Below are positions 8,979-18,353 of a stretch of 64,000 nucleotides of DNA, piece after piece (position 1 is the first letter of the stretch; each line of letters begins with the position of its first letter). Below the pieces are notes generated by a model that was not told where the DNA came from, did not search any database, and saw only the letters and a program-made list of their open reading frames with translations. A program made the position numbers and the translations under genes. The stretch comes from Pseudomonas iridis (GTDB lineage Bacteria; Pseudomonadota; Gammaproteobacteria; Pseudomonadales; Pseudomonadaceae): NCBI RefSeq assembly GCF_017980685.1, contig NZ_JACXXO010000001.1, positions 558,001-622,000 on the forward strand, written 5' to 3'.

Positions 8979-11681
8979 ATGCCGCAGGTGGATCCCGAAC
9001 TCTTCGACCGTGGCCAGTTCCAGGCTGAGCTGGCCCTGAAAGCGAGCCCCATCGCCGCCTTCAAGAAGGCGATTCGCCAGGCCCGCGAAGTGCTTGACGC
9101 ACGTTTTCGCAGTGGTCGTGATATTCGGCGGCTGATCGAAGACCGTGCCTGGTTCGTCGACAATATCCTGCAAAAGGCCTGGGAGCAGTTCAACTGGAGC
9201 GAAGACGCGGACATCGCGCTAGTCGCAGTCGGCGGCTACGGCCGGGGCGAATTGCACCCCTACTCGGACATTGATTTGCTGATCCTGCTGGACAGCGCCG
9301 ACCACGAAGTTTTCCGCGATTCGATCGAGCGGTTTCTCACATTGCTGTGGGACATCGGCCTGGAAGTCGGTCAGAGCGTTCGCTCGGTGGACGAATGCGC
9401 GCAAGAGGCACGCGCCGACCTGACCGTGGTCACCAACCTCATGGAAAGCCGCACCATCTGCGGCCCCGAGCGTTTGCGTCAACGCATGCTCGACGTCACC
9501 AGCACTGCGCACATGTGGCCCGCCAAAGAGTTTTTCCTGGCCAAACGCGCCGAGCAGAAGGCTCGCCACCACAAGTACAACGATACCGAATACAACCTGG
9601 AACCCAACGTCAAAGGCTCGCCCGGCGGACTACGGGATATTCAGACGATTTTGTGGGTTGCCCGTCGTCAGTACGGCACGCTGAATTTGCGTGCACTCGC
9701 CGGCGAAGGTTTCCTGGTGGAGAGCGAGAATGCGTTGCTCGCGTCCTCCCAGGAATTCCTCTGGAAGGTGCGCTACGCCCTGCACATGCTCGCCGGGCGC
9801 TCCGAAGACCGCCTGCTGTTCGATCATCAGCGTTCGATTGCAACGTTGCTGGGGTTCGAAGGCGATGACGCCAAGCACAGCATCGAAAACTTCATGCAGC
9901 AGTATTACCGGGTGGTGATGAGCATCGCCCAGCTTAGCGACCTGATCATCCAGCACTTCGAGGAAGTCATCCTCGCGCCGGAAGACGAAGCGCCGCCACA
10001 GCCGATCAATTCGCGCTTCCAGCTACATGACGGCTACATCGAAGCGCGCAACGACAATGTGTTCCGCCGCACCCCATTCGCCATGCTCGAGATATTCGTG
10101 CTGATGGCCCAGCAGCCGGAAATCAAAGGCGTGCGCGCCGACACCGTTCGTCTGCTGCGCGAACATCGTCACCTGATCGACGACGATTTCCGCAACGACA
10201 TCCGCAACACCAGCCTGTTTATCGAGTTGTTCAAATGCAAGATCGGCATTCATCGCAATCTGCGACGGATGAACCGTTACGGCATTCTCGGGCGCTACCT
10301 GCCGGAGTTCGGTTTTATCGTCGGGCAGATGCAGCACGACCTGTTCCACATCTATACGGTCGATGCACACACGCTGAACCTGATCAAACACCTGCGTAAG
10401 CTGCAGTACACCCAAGTGTCGGAAAAATTCCCACTGGCCAGCAAGCTCATGGCCAAGCTGCCGAAACCCGAGCTGATTTATCTCGCCGGCCTGTATCACG
10501 ACATCGGCAAGGGCCGGCATGGCGATCACTCGGAGATCGGCGCGATCGATGCCGAGGCGTTCTGCCAGCGCCATCAGTTGCCGGTGTGGGATAGCCGCCT
10601 GATCGTCTGGCTGGTGCAGAACCACCTGGTGATGTCGACAACCGCCCAGCGCAAGGACTTGTCCGACCCGCAGGTGATTCACGATTTCGCGCAGGCAGTC
10701 GGCGATGAAACCCGTCTCGACTATCTGTACGTGCTGACCGTGGCCGACATCAACGCGACCAATCCGACGCTGTGGAATTCGTGGCGCGCCAGCCTGTTGC
10801 GCCAGCTCTACACCGAAACCAAGCGGGCGCTGCGTCGCGGTCTGGAGAACCCGGTGGATCGCGAAGAGCAGATCCGCCAGACCCAGAGCGCGGCACTCGA
10901 CATCCTCGTGCGCGGCGGCACCGATCCGGACGACGTCGAACAATTGTGGGCGCAACTGGGTGACGACTATTTCCTGCGCCACACCGCCGGCGACGTGGCC
11001 TGGCACAGCGATGCGATCCTCCAGCAACCCGTCGATGGCGGGCCGCTGGTACTGATCAAGGAAACCACCCAACGCGAGTTCGAGGGCGGCACACAGATCT
11101 TCATTTATGCGCCGGATCAGCACGACTTCTTCGCGGTGACCGTGGCGGCGATGGATCAGCTCAACCTGAACATTCACGACGCCCGGGTTATCACCTCGAG
11201 CAGTCAGTTCACCCTCGACACCTACATCGTGCTCGACAACGATGGCGAATCCATCGGCGACAACCCTGTGCGAATCAAGCAGATCCGCGACGGTTTGACC
11301 GACGCTCTGCGCAATCCGGACGACTACCCGACGATCATTCAGCGTCGGGTGCCGCGCCAGCTCAAGCATTTCGCGTTCGCGCCGCAGGTCACTATCCACA
11401 ACGACGCGCAACGCCCGGTCACCGTACTGGAATTGACCGCGCCTGACCGACCAGGTCTGCTGGCGCGGATCGGCGGCATCTTTCTGGAGTTTGACCTGTC
11501 GCTGCAAAACGCCAAGATTGCAACGTTGGGCGAACGAGTGGAGGACGTGTTCTTTATTACTGATGCGAAAAATCAGCCCTTGTCCGATCCGCTGCTGTGC
11601 AGCCGCTTGCAGGATGCGATTGTCGAGCAGTTGAGCGTCAGCCATGAACCCGATATCAATCTTTCGCGCATCAGTATTTGA
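8979..11681 (+). CDS. glnD: PII uridylyltransferase / uridylyl-removing enzyme
   Basis: 900 aa bifunctional nitrogen sensor that uridylylates PII (GlnB/GlnK) when glutamine is low and reverses this when it is high. Order of domains: nucleotidyltransferase with GGYGRG at 85-90 and SDID at 96-99; HD hydrolase domain with HDIGKG from residue 507; two C-terminal ACT domains at about 705 and 814 that bind glutamine. All catalytic residues are intact. Start [13 protein letters not shown] with GAAGGAA upstream. Confidence 0.97.
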   Translation: MPQVDPELFDRGQFQAELALKASPIAAFKKAIRQAREVLDARFRSGRDIRRLIEDRAWFVDNILQKAWEQFNWSEDADIALVAVGGYGRGELHPYSDIDLLILLDSADHEVFRDSIERFLTLLWDIGLEVGQSVRSVDECAQEARADLTVVTNLMESRTICGPERLRQRMLDVTSTAHMWPAKEFFLAKRAEQKARHHKYNDTEYNLEPNVKGSPGGLRDIQTILWVARRQYGTLNLRALAGEGFLVESENALLASSQEFLWKVRYALHMLAGRSEDRLLFDHQRSIATLLGFEGDDAKHSIENFMQQYYRVVMSIAQLSDLIIQHFEEVILAPEDEAPPQPINSRFQLHDGYIEARNDNVFRRTPFAMLEIFVLMAQQPEIKGVRADTVRLLREHRHLIDDDFRNDIRNTSLFIELFKCKIGIHRNLRRMNRYGILGRYLPEFGFIVGQMQHDLFHIYTVDAHTLNLIKHLRKLQYTQVSEKFPLASKLMAKLPKPELIYLAGLYHDIGKGRHGDHSEIGAIDAEAFCQRHQLPVWDSRLIVWLVQNHLVMSTTAQRKDLSDPQVIHDFAQAVGDETRLDYLYVLTVADINATNPTLWNSWRASLLRQLYTETKRALRRGLENPVDREEQIRQTQSAALDILVRGGTDPDDVEQLWAQLGDDYFLRHTAGDVAWHSDAILQQPVDGGPLVLIKETTQREFEGGTQIFIYAPDQHDFFAVTVAAMDQLNLNIHDARVITSSSQFTLDTYIVLDNDGESIGDNPVRIKQIRDGLTDALRNPDDYPTIIQRRVPRQLKHFAFAPQVTIHNDAQRPVTVLELTAPDRPGLLARIGGIFLEFDLSLQNAKIATLGERVEDVFFITDAKNQPLSDPLLCSRLQDAIVEQLSVSHEPDINLSRISI

Positions 11682-11724
11682 ATGCGCGACCTGATTTAAC
11701 TGCTTTGCACGAGACCCCGCAACG

Positions 11725-12924
11725 ATGAACAACGCTCTGAACCAGCTCCAGCCCTATCCGTTCGAGAAGCTCCGCGCCCTGCTCGGCACCGTGACCCCGA
11801 ACCCGGACAAGCGCCCGATCGCGCTGTCCATCGGTGAGCCGAAACACCGCTCGCCAGGCTTTGTCGCCGAGACACTGGCAAACAGTCTGGATCAGATGGC
11901 GGTGTATCCAACCACGCTCGGCATCCCGGCCCTGCGCGAAGCCATCGCCGGCTGGTGCGAACGCCGCTTCGGCGTTCCGAGCGGCTGGATCGACCCGGCC
12001 CGCAACGTGTTACCCGTCAACGGCACCCGTGAAGCGCTGTTCGCCTTCACCCAGACTGTGGTCAATCGTGGTGATGACGCGCTGGTGGTCAGCCCGAACC
12101 CGTTTTATCAGATCTACGAAGGCGCGGCGTTCCTGGCCGGCGCCAAGCCACATTACCTGCCGTGCCTGGACGATAACGGCTTCAACCCTGATTTCGACGC
12201 TGTTTCAGCGGACATCTGGAAGCGCTGCCAGATTCTTTTCCTGTGCTCGCCGGGTAACCCGACAGGCGCGCTGATTCCGGTCGACACCCTGAAAAAACTC
12301 ATCGCCTTGGCAGATGAACACGACTTCGTGATCGCCGCCGACGAGTGCTACAGCGAGCTTTACTTCGACGAGCAGACTCCGCCGCCGGGCCTGCTCAGCG
12401 CGTGCGTCGAACTGGGTCGCAAGGATTTCAAGCGCTGCGTGGTGTTCCATAGCCTGTCCAAGCGCTCGAACCTGCCCGGTTTGCGTTCCGGCTTCGTTGC
12501 CGGCGATGCCGAGATCCTCAAGGGTTTCCTGCTATATCGCACCTATCACGGCTGTGCGATGCCGGTTCAAACCCAACTGGCCAGCGTTGCCGCCTGGAAT
12601 GACGAAGAACATGTGCGCGCCAACCGCACCCTGTATCGCGAGAAATTCGACGCAGTACTGGAAATCCTCAGCCCGGTAATGGACGTGCAGCGTCCCGATG
12701 GCAGTTTTTATTTGTGGCCAAACGTGAAAGGTGACGACGCGACATTCTGCCGTGACCTGTTTGCCGAAGAACACGTGACCGTGGTGCCAGGTTCGTACTT
12801 GTCCCGCGAAGTGGACGGCGTCAATCCGGGCGCAGGCCGGGTACGGATGGCGCTGGTTGCACCACTTGCCGAATGCGTTGAGGCGGCACAGCGGATCCGC
12901 GCGTTCATTACTCGCCAACAGTAA
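11725..12924 (+). CDS. dapC: Succinyldiaminopimelate transaminase
   Basis: 399 aa, PLP-dependent class I/II aminotransferase. The SPGNPTGAL segment and the PLP lysine (K246 in SLSKRSNLPGLRSGF) are seen. In Pseudomonas the gene next to glnD is dapC, the third step of the succinylase branch of DAP/lysine synthesis; dapD and dapE lie further along this window. The call rests on fold plus context, since sequence alone would not separate it from other N-succinyl-amino acid transaminases. Confidence 0.88.
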   Translation: MNNALNQLQPYPFEKLRALLGTVTPNPDKRPIALSIGEPKHRSPGFVAETLANSLDQMAVYPTTLGIPALREAIAGWCERRFGVPSGWIDPARNVLPVNGTREALFAFTQTVVNRGDDALVVSPNPFYQIYEGAAFLAGAKPHYLPCLDDNGFNPDFDAVSADIWKRCQILFLCSPGNPTGALIPVDTLKKLIALADEHDFVIAADECYSELYFDEQTPPPGLLSACVELGRKDFKRCVVFHSLSKRSNLPGLRSGFVAGDAEILKGFLLYRTYHGCAMPVQTQLASVAAWNDEEHVRANRTLYREKFDAVLEILSPVMDVQRPDGSFYLWPNVKGDDATFCRDLFAEEHVTVVPGSYLSREVDGVNPGAGRVRMALVAPLAECVEAAQRIRAFITRQQ

Positions 12925-12929
12925 TCATG

Positions 12930-12956
12930 GCCCGCACCGGGCAATCCGGTGCGGGC
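12930..12956 (+). terminator. Hairpin after dapC
   Basis: An 11-bp stem (GCCCGCACCGG/CCGGTGCGGGC) with a 5-nt loop directly after the dapC stop. There is no U-tract, so it may stabilise the 3' end rather than terminate alone. Confidence 0.5.
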
Positions 12957-13180
12957 ATCAACCGTTGTGATATAAGCGTTTACAACGAGCACATTTACTC
13001 TTCTTCCTGCTCGGTCTAACTTCCCCCTTGAAACGCTGGCCATTGTAGAGCGACCTTAATCGCGCGAACTTCTACTAAACCGAGCCTGCCGAAAACCAAA
13101 ACCCTATTACCCTCAAACACAAAGACCTTGACGCCTGCTTAATCAAGGCAACACCTTTGCAATCAATAAGGATATTGACC

Positions 13181-13903
13181 ATGCACAATTATAATTTCGT
13201 GAGAATGGCAAAACCGAAAGACAACTCCGAGCGCTTATCGGAAAACAATAACGGCACGCCAGCAGCGCGTCGTAAACGCTCCTTGGGTTACACAACCAAG
13301 TTCTGGGAGAATGCCAGCACCATCACCATCTCTTTCATGCACGACCTGCCCGACGAACTGAAATACCGAATCGAACTAGGCATCCGCAAGTGGGAACCTT
13401 TCGTCAGCCTTGCCTTTGAATTGGTCGAAAACGTGCCTGGAATGATTCGGATCGCCCTGCAAGGAAAAGACAGCTATTCGTTTATAGGGACCGACGCGAT
13501 GAAAGTGGATTTCAACGAACCCACAATGGTTTTGGGCACCGCGCCGGACTCACCGATTTTCGACCACGTGGTCCAGCATGAATTTGGCCACGCACTGGGC
13601 TTCCACCACGCCCATTTGCACCCGCAGGCGCGCATCCCGTGGAACAAGGAAGCAGCCTATGAGTACCTGGCCAAGCATCATGGCTGGACAAGGGAGGACG
13701 TAGACGACAACCTTTTCGATCTGGAATTTCCGCAAGCAGCCATCTTCGGCGACTACGACAAACACTCCATCATGCATTACCCGACTAGCAACCTGATCTA
13801 TGGAAATGAAGCGGTTGGCCTCAATTTGACGCTTAGCGACAAGGACAAGGCCTTCGCCAGGAAAATCTACCCTGCTCTCAACTATGCGCAGTTGCCTGCC
13901 TGA
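13181..13903 (+). CDS. Metzincin (M12-like) zinc metallopeptidase, paralogue 1
   Basis: 240 aa. The zinc motif HEFGHALGFHH (133-143) fits HExxHxxGxxH, with H133, H137 and H143 as ligands and E134 as catalytic base. The Met-turn SIMHY (196-200) keeps the tyrosine that acts as a switchable zinc ligand in astacins. No signal peptide is visible. A basic RRKRS patch at 30-34 stands just before the catalytic fold, where astacins carry a propeptide junction. The ATG at 13181 has AAGGA upstream. It is a tandem paralogue of the next gene. Substrate and export route are unknown. Confidence 0.82.
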   Translation: MHNYNFVRMAKPKDNSERLSENNNGTPAARRKRSLGYTTKFWENASTITISFMHDLPDELKYRIELGIRKWEPFVSLAFELVENVPGMIRIALQGKDSYSFIGTDAMKVDFNEPTMVLGTAPDSPIFDHVVQHEFGHALGFHHAHLHPQARIPWNKEAAYEYLAKHHGWTREDVDDNLFDLEFPQAAIFGDYDKHSIMHYPTSNLIYGNEAVGLNLTLSDKDKAFARKIYPALNYAQLPA

Positions 13904-14106
13904 GCATGTCAGCGCCAATCCAGCGATTTTCAAGTGACGCGTAACCGTGGTGCCGGACTCGCCCCTGCTCGCAACATTCAAATATGACGTAACAGTCTAT
14001 ATAACTGTGCACTGCACTTGTCTGTCGGCCAAGTACTAGTCTCGACTTGCACTATTCGCCGCTTCCGAATAACTGCCGATTCTTAATTTCAAGGACGAAA
14101 TCCACC

Positions 14107-14847
14107 ATGCACGAACTGACAGATTGCAAACTTATACAATGGCCCGACGATAAAGAGGCTTACGCGGCAGCCATCAATGAAAACCCGGCTAATGCCGGCA
14201 CAACGAAAAGTTCAACTACCGGCAACCGCCGTAAACGCTCGACATTTAATTATTCAAAGCTATGGGCAAACGGCCGTGCCTTGAAGATTGCCTTCATGGA
14301 CGAACTCGAAGCGGATCATAAAGACAGAATCATCAAGGCAGCCAGTCAATGGTTGCCGTATATCAACCTGAAATTCGAGTTCGTTGACGACCTCGTGGGT
14401 GACATACGCATCGCCACTACCAATAACTTCAACAGCTCAATGCTCGGCACCGACGCGTTGTTGATTCATCCTGATGACAGAACCATGGACCTGGGCGTGA
14501 AACCGGATCATCCAGACTTCGAAGTCATCGTGACTCATGAGTTTGGTCACGCCCTTGGCGCGATGCATGAACACCAGCATCCGCAGGCGAAAATCCCCTG
14601 GGATAAACCAAAGGTCTACGAGTTCTATCAGAATCGCGAAATGGGCCCGCTTGCGCCCGCGCAAGTCGACCACAACCTGTTTACCCCTTTCGACACGCTG
14701 GAAGCGATTTACACGGCCTACGACAAAAGGTCGATCATGCATCACCCGGTGGCGAACGATCTGACAGTGGGTGACTGGGAAGTCCCCATCAATCGCAAGA
14801 TCAGCAAAAAAGACAAACAACTGATGAAATTACTTTATCCGAGGTAA
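14107..14847 (+). CDS. Metzincin (M12-like) zinc metallopeptidase, paralogue 2
   Basis: 246 aa, similar to its neighbour over the whole catalytic part. Zinc motif HEFGHALGAMH (144-154). The Met-turn reads SIMHH (209-213), so the usual metzincin tyrosine is replaced by histidine. It has the same RRKRS patch (41-45) ahead of the catalytic domain and a different, longer N-terminus. No signal peptide is seen. The ATG at 14107 has AAGGA 12 nt upstream. The 203-bp gap to paralogue 1 shows no obvious terminator, so joint or separate transcription is open. Confidence 0.8.
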   Translation: MHELTDCKLIQWPDDKEAYAAAINENPANAGTTKSSTTGNRRKRSTFNYSKLWANGRALKIAFMDELEADHKDRIIKAASQWLPYINLKFEFVDDLVGDIRIATTNNFNSSMLGTDALLIHPDDRTMDLGVKPDHPDFEVIVTHEFGHALGAMHEHQHPQAKIPWDKPKVYEFYQNREMGPLAPAQVDHNLFTPFDTLEAIYTAYDKRSIMHHPVANDLTVGDWEVPINRKISKKDKQLMKLLYPR

Positions 14848-14871
14848 GCCAACTCGAACCGGGGGATTCCA

Positions 14872-16503
14872 TCACTTCACTACCCCCAGATTGGCCTCAC
14901 TCAGGTCCAGTTCACCCAACACTTCTCGCAGTACGTCATCGCCAATCTGGTGATGGCGGCTGAGGCTATACAACTCCAGTCGTTGCGCCCGCAACGCTTT
15001 GAGGCGCAATCGGCGCTCCAGCAGATCCATCTGGAACGCCAGCGCCTGGGCTTCCGCCGAATCGTTGAACACCTCCAGTTGATGGCGGTATTCGGACATG
15101 ATCCGCGCCTTCAGTTCCGCCGCCAGCGCAGCTTGCGCGGCGTCGTGCTGATTAGCCTCTTCGGTTTCGAGCGCATGAATCGCGGCCTCGGCCGTCTTGC
15201 GCCAGGCATCGCGGACCTCTTGACGACGCTTGTCATCAGGGCTTTTTTCGATGCCACGCAGCAACAACGGCAAGGCGATGCACGCCGATACCAGCGACAA
15301 CAGGATCACCCCCGCAGCAATAAAGATCAGCAGATCACGCTCGGGAAAGGCGTCCGCCCCCATCAACATTGGCACCGACATCACACCCGCCAGTGTCACC
15401 GCACCGCGCACGCCGCCGACGGTCAGCAGCCAGCAGGATCGCGCAGTCGGCACTTGCGTCAGCGCACCTTTACCACGCAACCGCCGCAACAACACCGATA
15501 AGCGCCAGATGCTCTGTACCCAGATAAACCGCAACAGCACCAGCGCGAGGAAAATCGCGATCACATCGAGGCAGCGGTAAAACAACGCCGGCCACAACGT
15601 CGGTTCATGGCTGACCACCGCTTTGATGATGTCCGGCAGCTGCAGACCGAGCAGGAGGAAAATCAAGCCATTGAAAGCGAACTCCAGCAGCGACCAAACG
15701 CTGCGATTGAGCAATCGCGTGCTGGTCTGGCGCGGCAGCAGATCGAGCCAGCTCTGCATCATCCCCGCCGCCACCGCCGACAGAATGCCCGAGGCGCCAA
15801 GGCGTTCAGCCAACACATAAGCCGCAAACGGCAGCAGTAACATGAAGACCACGTGGGTCGCCGGATCATCCCACCCGCGAGCGATCATCCACGAACGCAA
15901 ACGCCCGACCAGCCAACTCAGCGCCACACCGACGGCCAGGCCGCCGACCGCCACCAATACGAATGTCAAACTGGCGGTGGCCAGCGAGAACACGCCCGTT
16001 ACCGCAGCGGCCAAAGCAAACTTGAACGTCACCAGGCCCGACGCATCGTTCATCAGCGCTTCGCCTTGCAGCATGTGCATCAAGGGGGTCGGCAAGCGGT
16101 TTTGCGAGATCGCGGAGACGGCCACGGCATCAGTCGGCGACAGCACTGCTGCCAACGCGAACGCCACCGGCAGCGGAATCGTCGGCAATAACCAATGAAT
16201 GAAGTACCCGGCGCCGACCACAGTGAACAGCACCAGCCCCACGGCCAGTGTCAGGATCGGGCCACGCAGGTGCCAGAGTTCGCGTTTGGGCATGCGCCAG
16301 CCATCGGAAAACAGCAGCGGCGGCAGGAACAGGAACAGAAACAACTCGGGATCCAGCGCTACGTGCAAACCAAGGGTCGGCCAGGCCAGCAAGGCGCCGG
16401 CGGCAATTTGCACAAGTGGCAGCGGCAGTGGGATAACCCGTCCGACCAGACGCGAAACGCTGACCAGCATCAGCAGGATCAGGACGGTGTAAGCGGTTTG
16501 CAT
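14872..16503 (-). CDS. Na+/H+ (cation/proton) antiporter, CPA1 family
   Basis: 543 aa. About twelve hydrophobic segments span residues 1-410, with the conserved family segments LFLPPLLFSDGWRM, LSPTDAVAVSAI and MNDASGLVTFKFALA. A charged cytosolic tail of about 130 residues, partly helical (EAAIHALETEEAN), follows. Family knowledge: exchanges cytosolic Na+ or K+ for protons at the inner membrane. It is convergent with the metallopeptidase pair (24 bp between stops). Confidence 0.88.
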   Translation of the reverse strand: MQTAYTVLILLMLVSVSRLVGRVIPLPLPLVQIAAGALLAWPTLGLHVALDPELFLFLFLPPLLFSDGWRMPKRELWHLRGPILTLAVGLVLFTVVGAGYFIHWLLPTIPLPVAFALAAVLSPTDAVAVSAISQNRLPTPLMHMLQGEALMNDASGLVTFKFALAAAVTGVFSLATASLTFVLVAVGGLAVGVALSWLVGRLRSWMIARGWDDPATHVVFMLLLPFAAYVLAERLGASGILSAVAAGMMQSWLDLLPRQTSTRLLNRSVWSLLEFAFNGLIFLLLGLQLPDIIKAVVSHEPTLWPALFYRCLDVIAIFLALVLLRFIWVQSIWRLSVLLRRLRGKGALTQVPTARSCWLLTVGGVRGAVTLAGVMSVPMLMGADAFPERDLLIFIAAGVILLSLVSACIALPLLLRGIEKSPDDKRRQEVRDAWRKTAEAAIHALETEEANQHDAAQAALAAELKARIMSEYRHQLEVFNDSAEAQALAFQMDLLERRLRLKALRAQRLELYSLSRHHQIGDDVLREVLGELDLSEANLGVVK

Positions 16504-16601
16504 AAATCAAAATCTCGGACGATCGACAGCGTTGAACTGCCATATTAGCCGTTTAGGCTGCGCCTGACCGTTGCACCTATGTCGCACGCCGACACTGATC
16601 C

Positions 16602-16693
16602 CCGTGCAGGAGCTGCGCACGCTGCGATCTTTTGATGTTTAAGAACAGAATCAAAAGATCGCAGCCTCGCTTCACTCGACAGCTCCTGCAGGG
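16602..16693. repeat. Palindromic repeat, GATCGCAGC type
   Basis: Two inverted copies of a repeat found again at 42041, 48711 and 52027. The inner 16-nt arms read GCTGCGATCTTTTGAT and ATCAAAAGATCGCAGC, and the outer arms carry GCAGGAGCT/AGCTCCTGC. It sits between the antiporter and the ArsC-like gene and has no coding potential. Confidence 0.8.
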
Positions 16694-16790
16694 ATTTGGT
16701 GCAGGGTAATGAAGCCGGGCGCCCGAAACGCTTTGGTCATGGCATAATCCGACACCATTTTTTTCCAGCACCTGTAAAGGGGGCAATTCC

Positions 16791-17153
16791 TTGACCGTTT
16801 CAAGTAAAACGTTGCACCTTTTCGGCATCAAAGCCTGCGACACCATGAAAAAGGCGCGCACCTGGCTTGATGAACACGCTGTCGCCTATGACTTTCACGA
16901 CTACAAAACCGCCGGTATCGACCGTGAACACCTGATCCAATGGTGTGACGAGCACGGCTGGCAAACGGTGTTGAACCGCGCAGGCACGACCTTTCGCAAA
17001 CTCGACGACGAACGTAAAGCCGATCTCGACCAAGCAAAAGCCATCGAACTGATGCTCGCCCAACCCTCGATGATCAAGCGCCCGGTGCTCGATCTCGGTG
17101 ACCGAACCCTGATTGGCTTCAAGCCAGATATCTACGCGGCCGCTCTGAAGTAA
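16791..17153 (+). CDS. ArsC/Spx-family reductase-like protein (YffB type)
   Basis: 120 aa thioredoxin-fold protein. It has the single active-site cysteine C16 (KACDTMKKA) and the C-terminal KRPVLDLGDRTLIGF segment of the YffB branch of the ArsC family. YffB-like proteins are glutathione-dependent thiol reductases and are not proven arsenate reductases. The frame begins with TTG at 16791, supported by AAGGGGG 7 nt upstream; no ATG precedes the conserved N-terminus. It lies 31 bp before dapD, as in other pseudomonads. Confidence 0.88.
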   Translation: MTVSSKTLHLFGIKACDTMKKARTWLDEHAVAYDFHDYKTAGIDREHLIQWCDEHGWQTVLNRAGTTFRKLDDERKADLDQAKAIELMLAQPSMIKRPVLDLGDRTLIGFKPDIYAAALK

Positions 17154-17184
17154 GCAGCCCGTCACTCTTTGTAGAGGTATTCAC

Positions 17185-18219
17185 ATGTCCAACTCTCTGT
17201 TCAGCATCGCTTTCGGTGTCGGCACGCAAAACCGTCAGGGCGCCTGGCTCGAAGTGTTTTACGCACAGCCACTGCTCAATCCTTCGGCCGAACTGGTCGC
17301 TGCTGTTGCGCCGATCCTCGGTTACACCGAAGGCAACCAGGCCATCACCTTCACCACCGCACAAGCGGCGCAACTGGCTGAAGCAGTCAAAGGCATTGAC
17401 GCCGTTCAAGGCAAACTGCTAACCCGTCTGGCCGAGAGCCACAAGCCACTGGTCGCCACTTTGCTGGCTGAAGACGCGCAACTGACCTCCACGCCTGAGG
17501 CGTACTTGAAGCTGCATCTGCTGTCGCACCGTCTGGTCAAGCCGCACGGCGTGAGCCTGGCCGGGATCTTCCCGCTGCTGCCGAACGTTGCATGGACCAG
17601 CCAGGGCGCAATCGACCTGAGCGAACTGGCGGAAATGCAACTCGAAGCGCGTCTGCGTGGCGAGCTGCTGGAAGTGTTCTCGGTGGACAAGTTCCCGAAA
17701 ATGACCGACTACGTGGTACCGGCCGGCGTGCGTATCGCTGACGCCGCGCGTCTGCGTCTGGGTGCTTACGTGGGCGAAGGCACCACCGTGATGCACGAAG
17801 GTTTCATCAACTTCAACGCCGGCACCGAAGGCCCGGGCATGATCGAAGGCCGCGTGTCGGCTGGCGTCTTCGTCGGCAAGGGTTCGGACCTGGGCGGCGG
17901 TTGCTCGACCATGGGCACCCTGTCGGGCGGCGGCAACATCGTGATCAAGGTTGGCGAAGGCTGCCTGATCGGCGCCAACGCCGGTATCGGTATTCCGTTG
18001 GGCGACCGCAACACTGTCGAGTCGGGCCTGTACGTGACCGCCGGCACCAAAGTCGCGCTGCTGGATGAACACAACAATCTGGTTAAAGTTGTGAAGGCCC
18101 GTGAACTGGCCGGCCAGACCGACCTGCTGTTCCGTCGCAATTCGGAAACCGGTGCGGTGGAATGCAAAACCCACAAATCGGCGATCGAGCTGAACGAAGC
18201 ACTGCACGCTCACAACTAA
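17185..18219 (+). CDS. dapD: Tetrahydrodipicolinate N-succinyltransferase
   Basis: 344 aa, the longer Pseudomonas/actinobacterial type. It succinylates tetrahydrodipicolinate, the step before DapC. Left-handed beta-helix hexapeptides are visible from about residue 180 to 295 (RLGAYVGEGTTVMHEGFINF, GCLIGANAGIGIPLGD). The start ATG at 17185 has GAGGT upstream. Confidence 0.95.
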   Translation: MSNSLFSIAFGVGTQNRQGAWLEVFYAQPLLNPSAELVAAVAPILGYTEGNQAITFTTAQAAQLAEAVKGIDAVQGKLLTRLAESHKPLVATLLAEDAQLTSTPEAYLKLHLLSHRLVKPHGVSLAGIFPLLPNVAWTSQGAIDLSELAEMQLEARLRGELLEVFSVDKFPKMTDYVVPAGVRIADAARLRLGAYVGEGTTVMHEGFINFNAGTEGPGMIEGRVSAGVFVGKGSDLGGGCSTMGTLSGGGNIVIKVGEGCLIGANAGIGIPLGDRNTVESGLYVTAGTKVALLDEHNNLVKVVKARELAGQTDLLFRRNSETGAVECKTHKSAIELNEALHAHN

Positions 18220-18232
18220 ATTGCCGTAGGCA

Positions 18233-18309
18233 CCTGTGGGAGCGAGTCTGCTCGCGATGCTTTTGGCGTCTTCAAGGACGCCTTCGCGAGCAGGCTCGCT
18301 CCCACCAGG
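18233..18309. repeat. REP pair, GCGAGC type (REPIN-like)
   Basis: Two inverted REP units (GGGAGCGAGTCTGCTCGCGA and TTCGCGAGCAGGCTCGCTCC) separated by about 25 nt, between dapD and csdA. The left unit carries a T for C change (GTCTGC). Confidence 0.85.
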
Positions 18310-18353
18310 TTTGGCGTACATCCCGCCCATCTTCTCCAGGGCTGAAAACCGTG

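Noticed and set aside
10023..11732. 569-codon minus-strand frame opposite glnD
   Set aside because: Shadow of the C-terminal half of glnD.
12957..13180. Insertion-sequence end before the metallopeptidases
   Set aside because: No terminal inverted repeats, transposase or target duplication found.
14872..16503. Calling the antiporter nhaP or yjcE by symbol
   Set aside because: The family is clear but several paralogous groups share these features; a symbol could not be justified.
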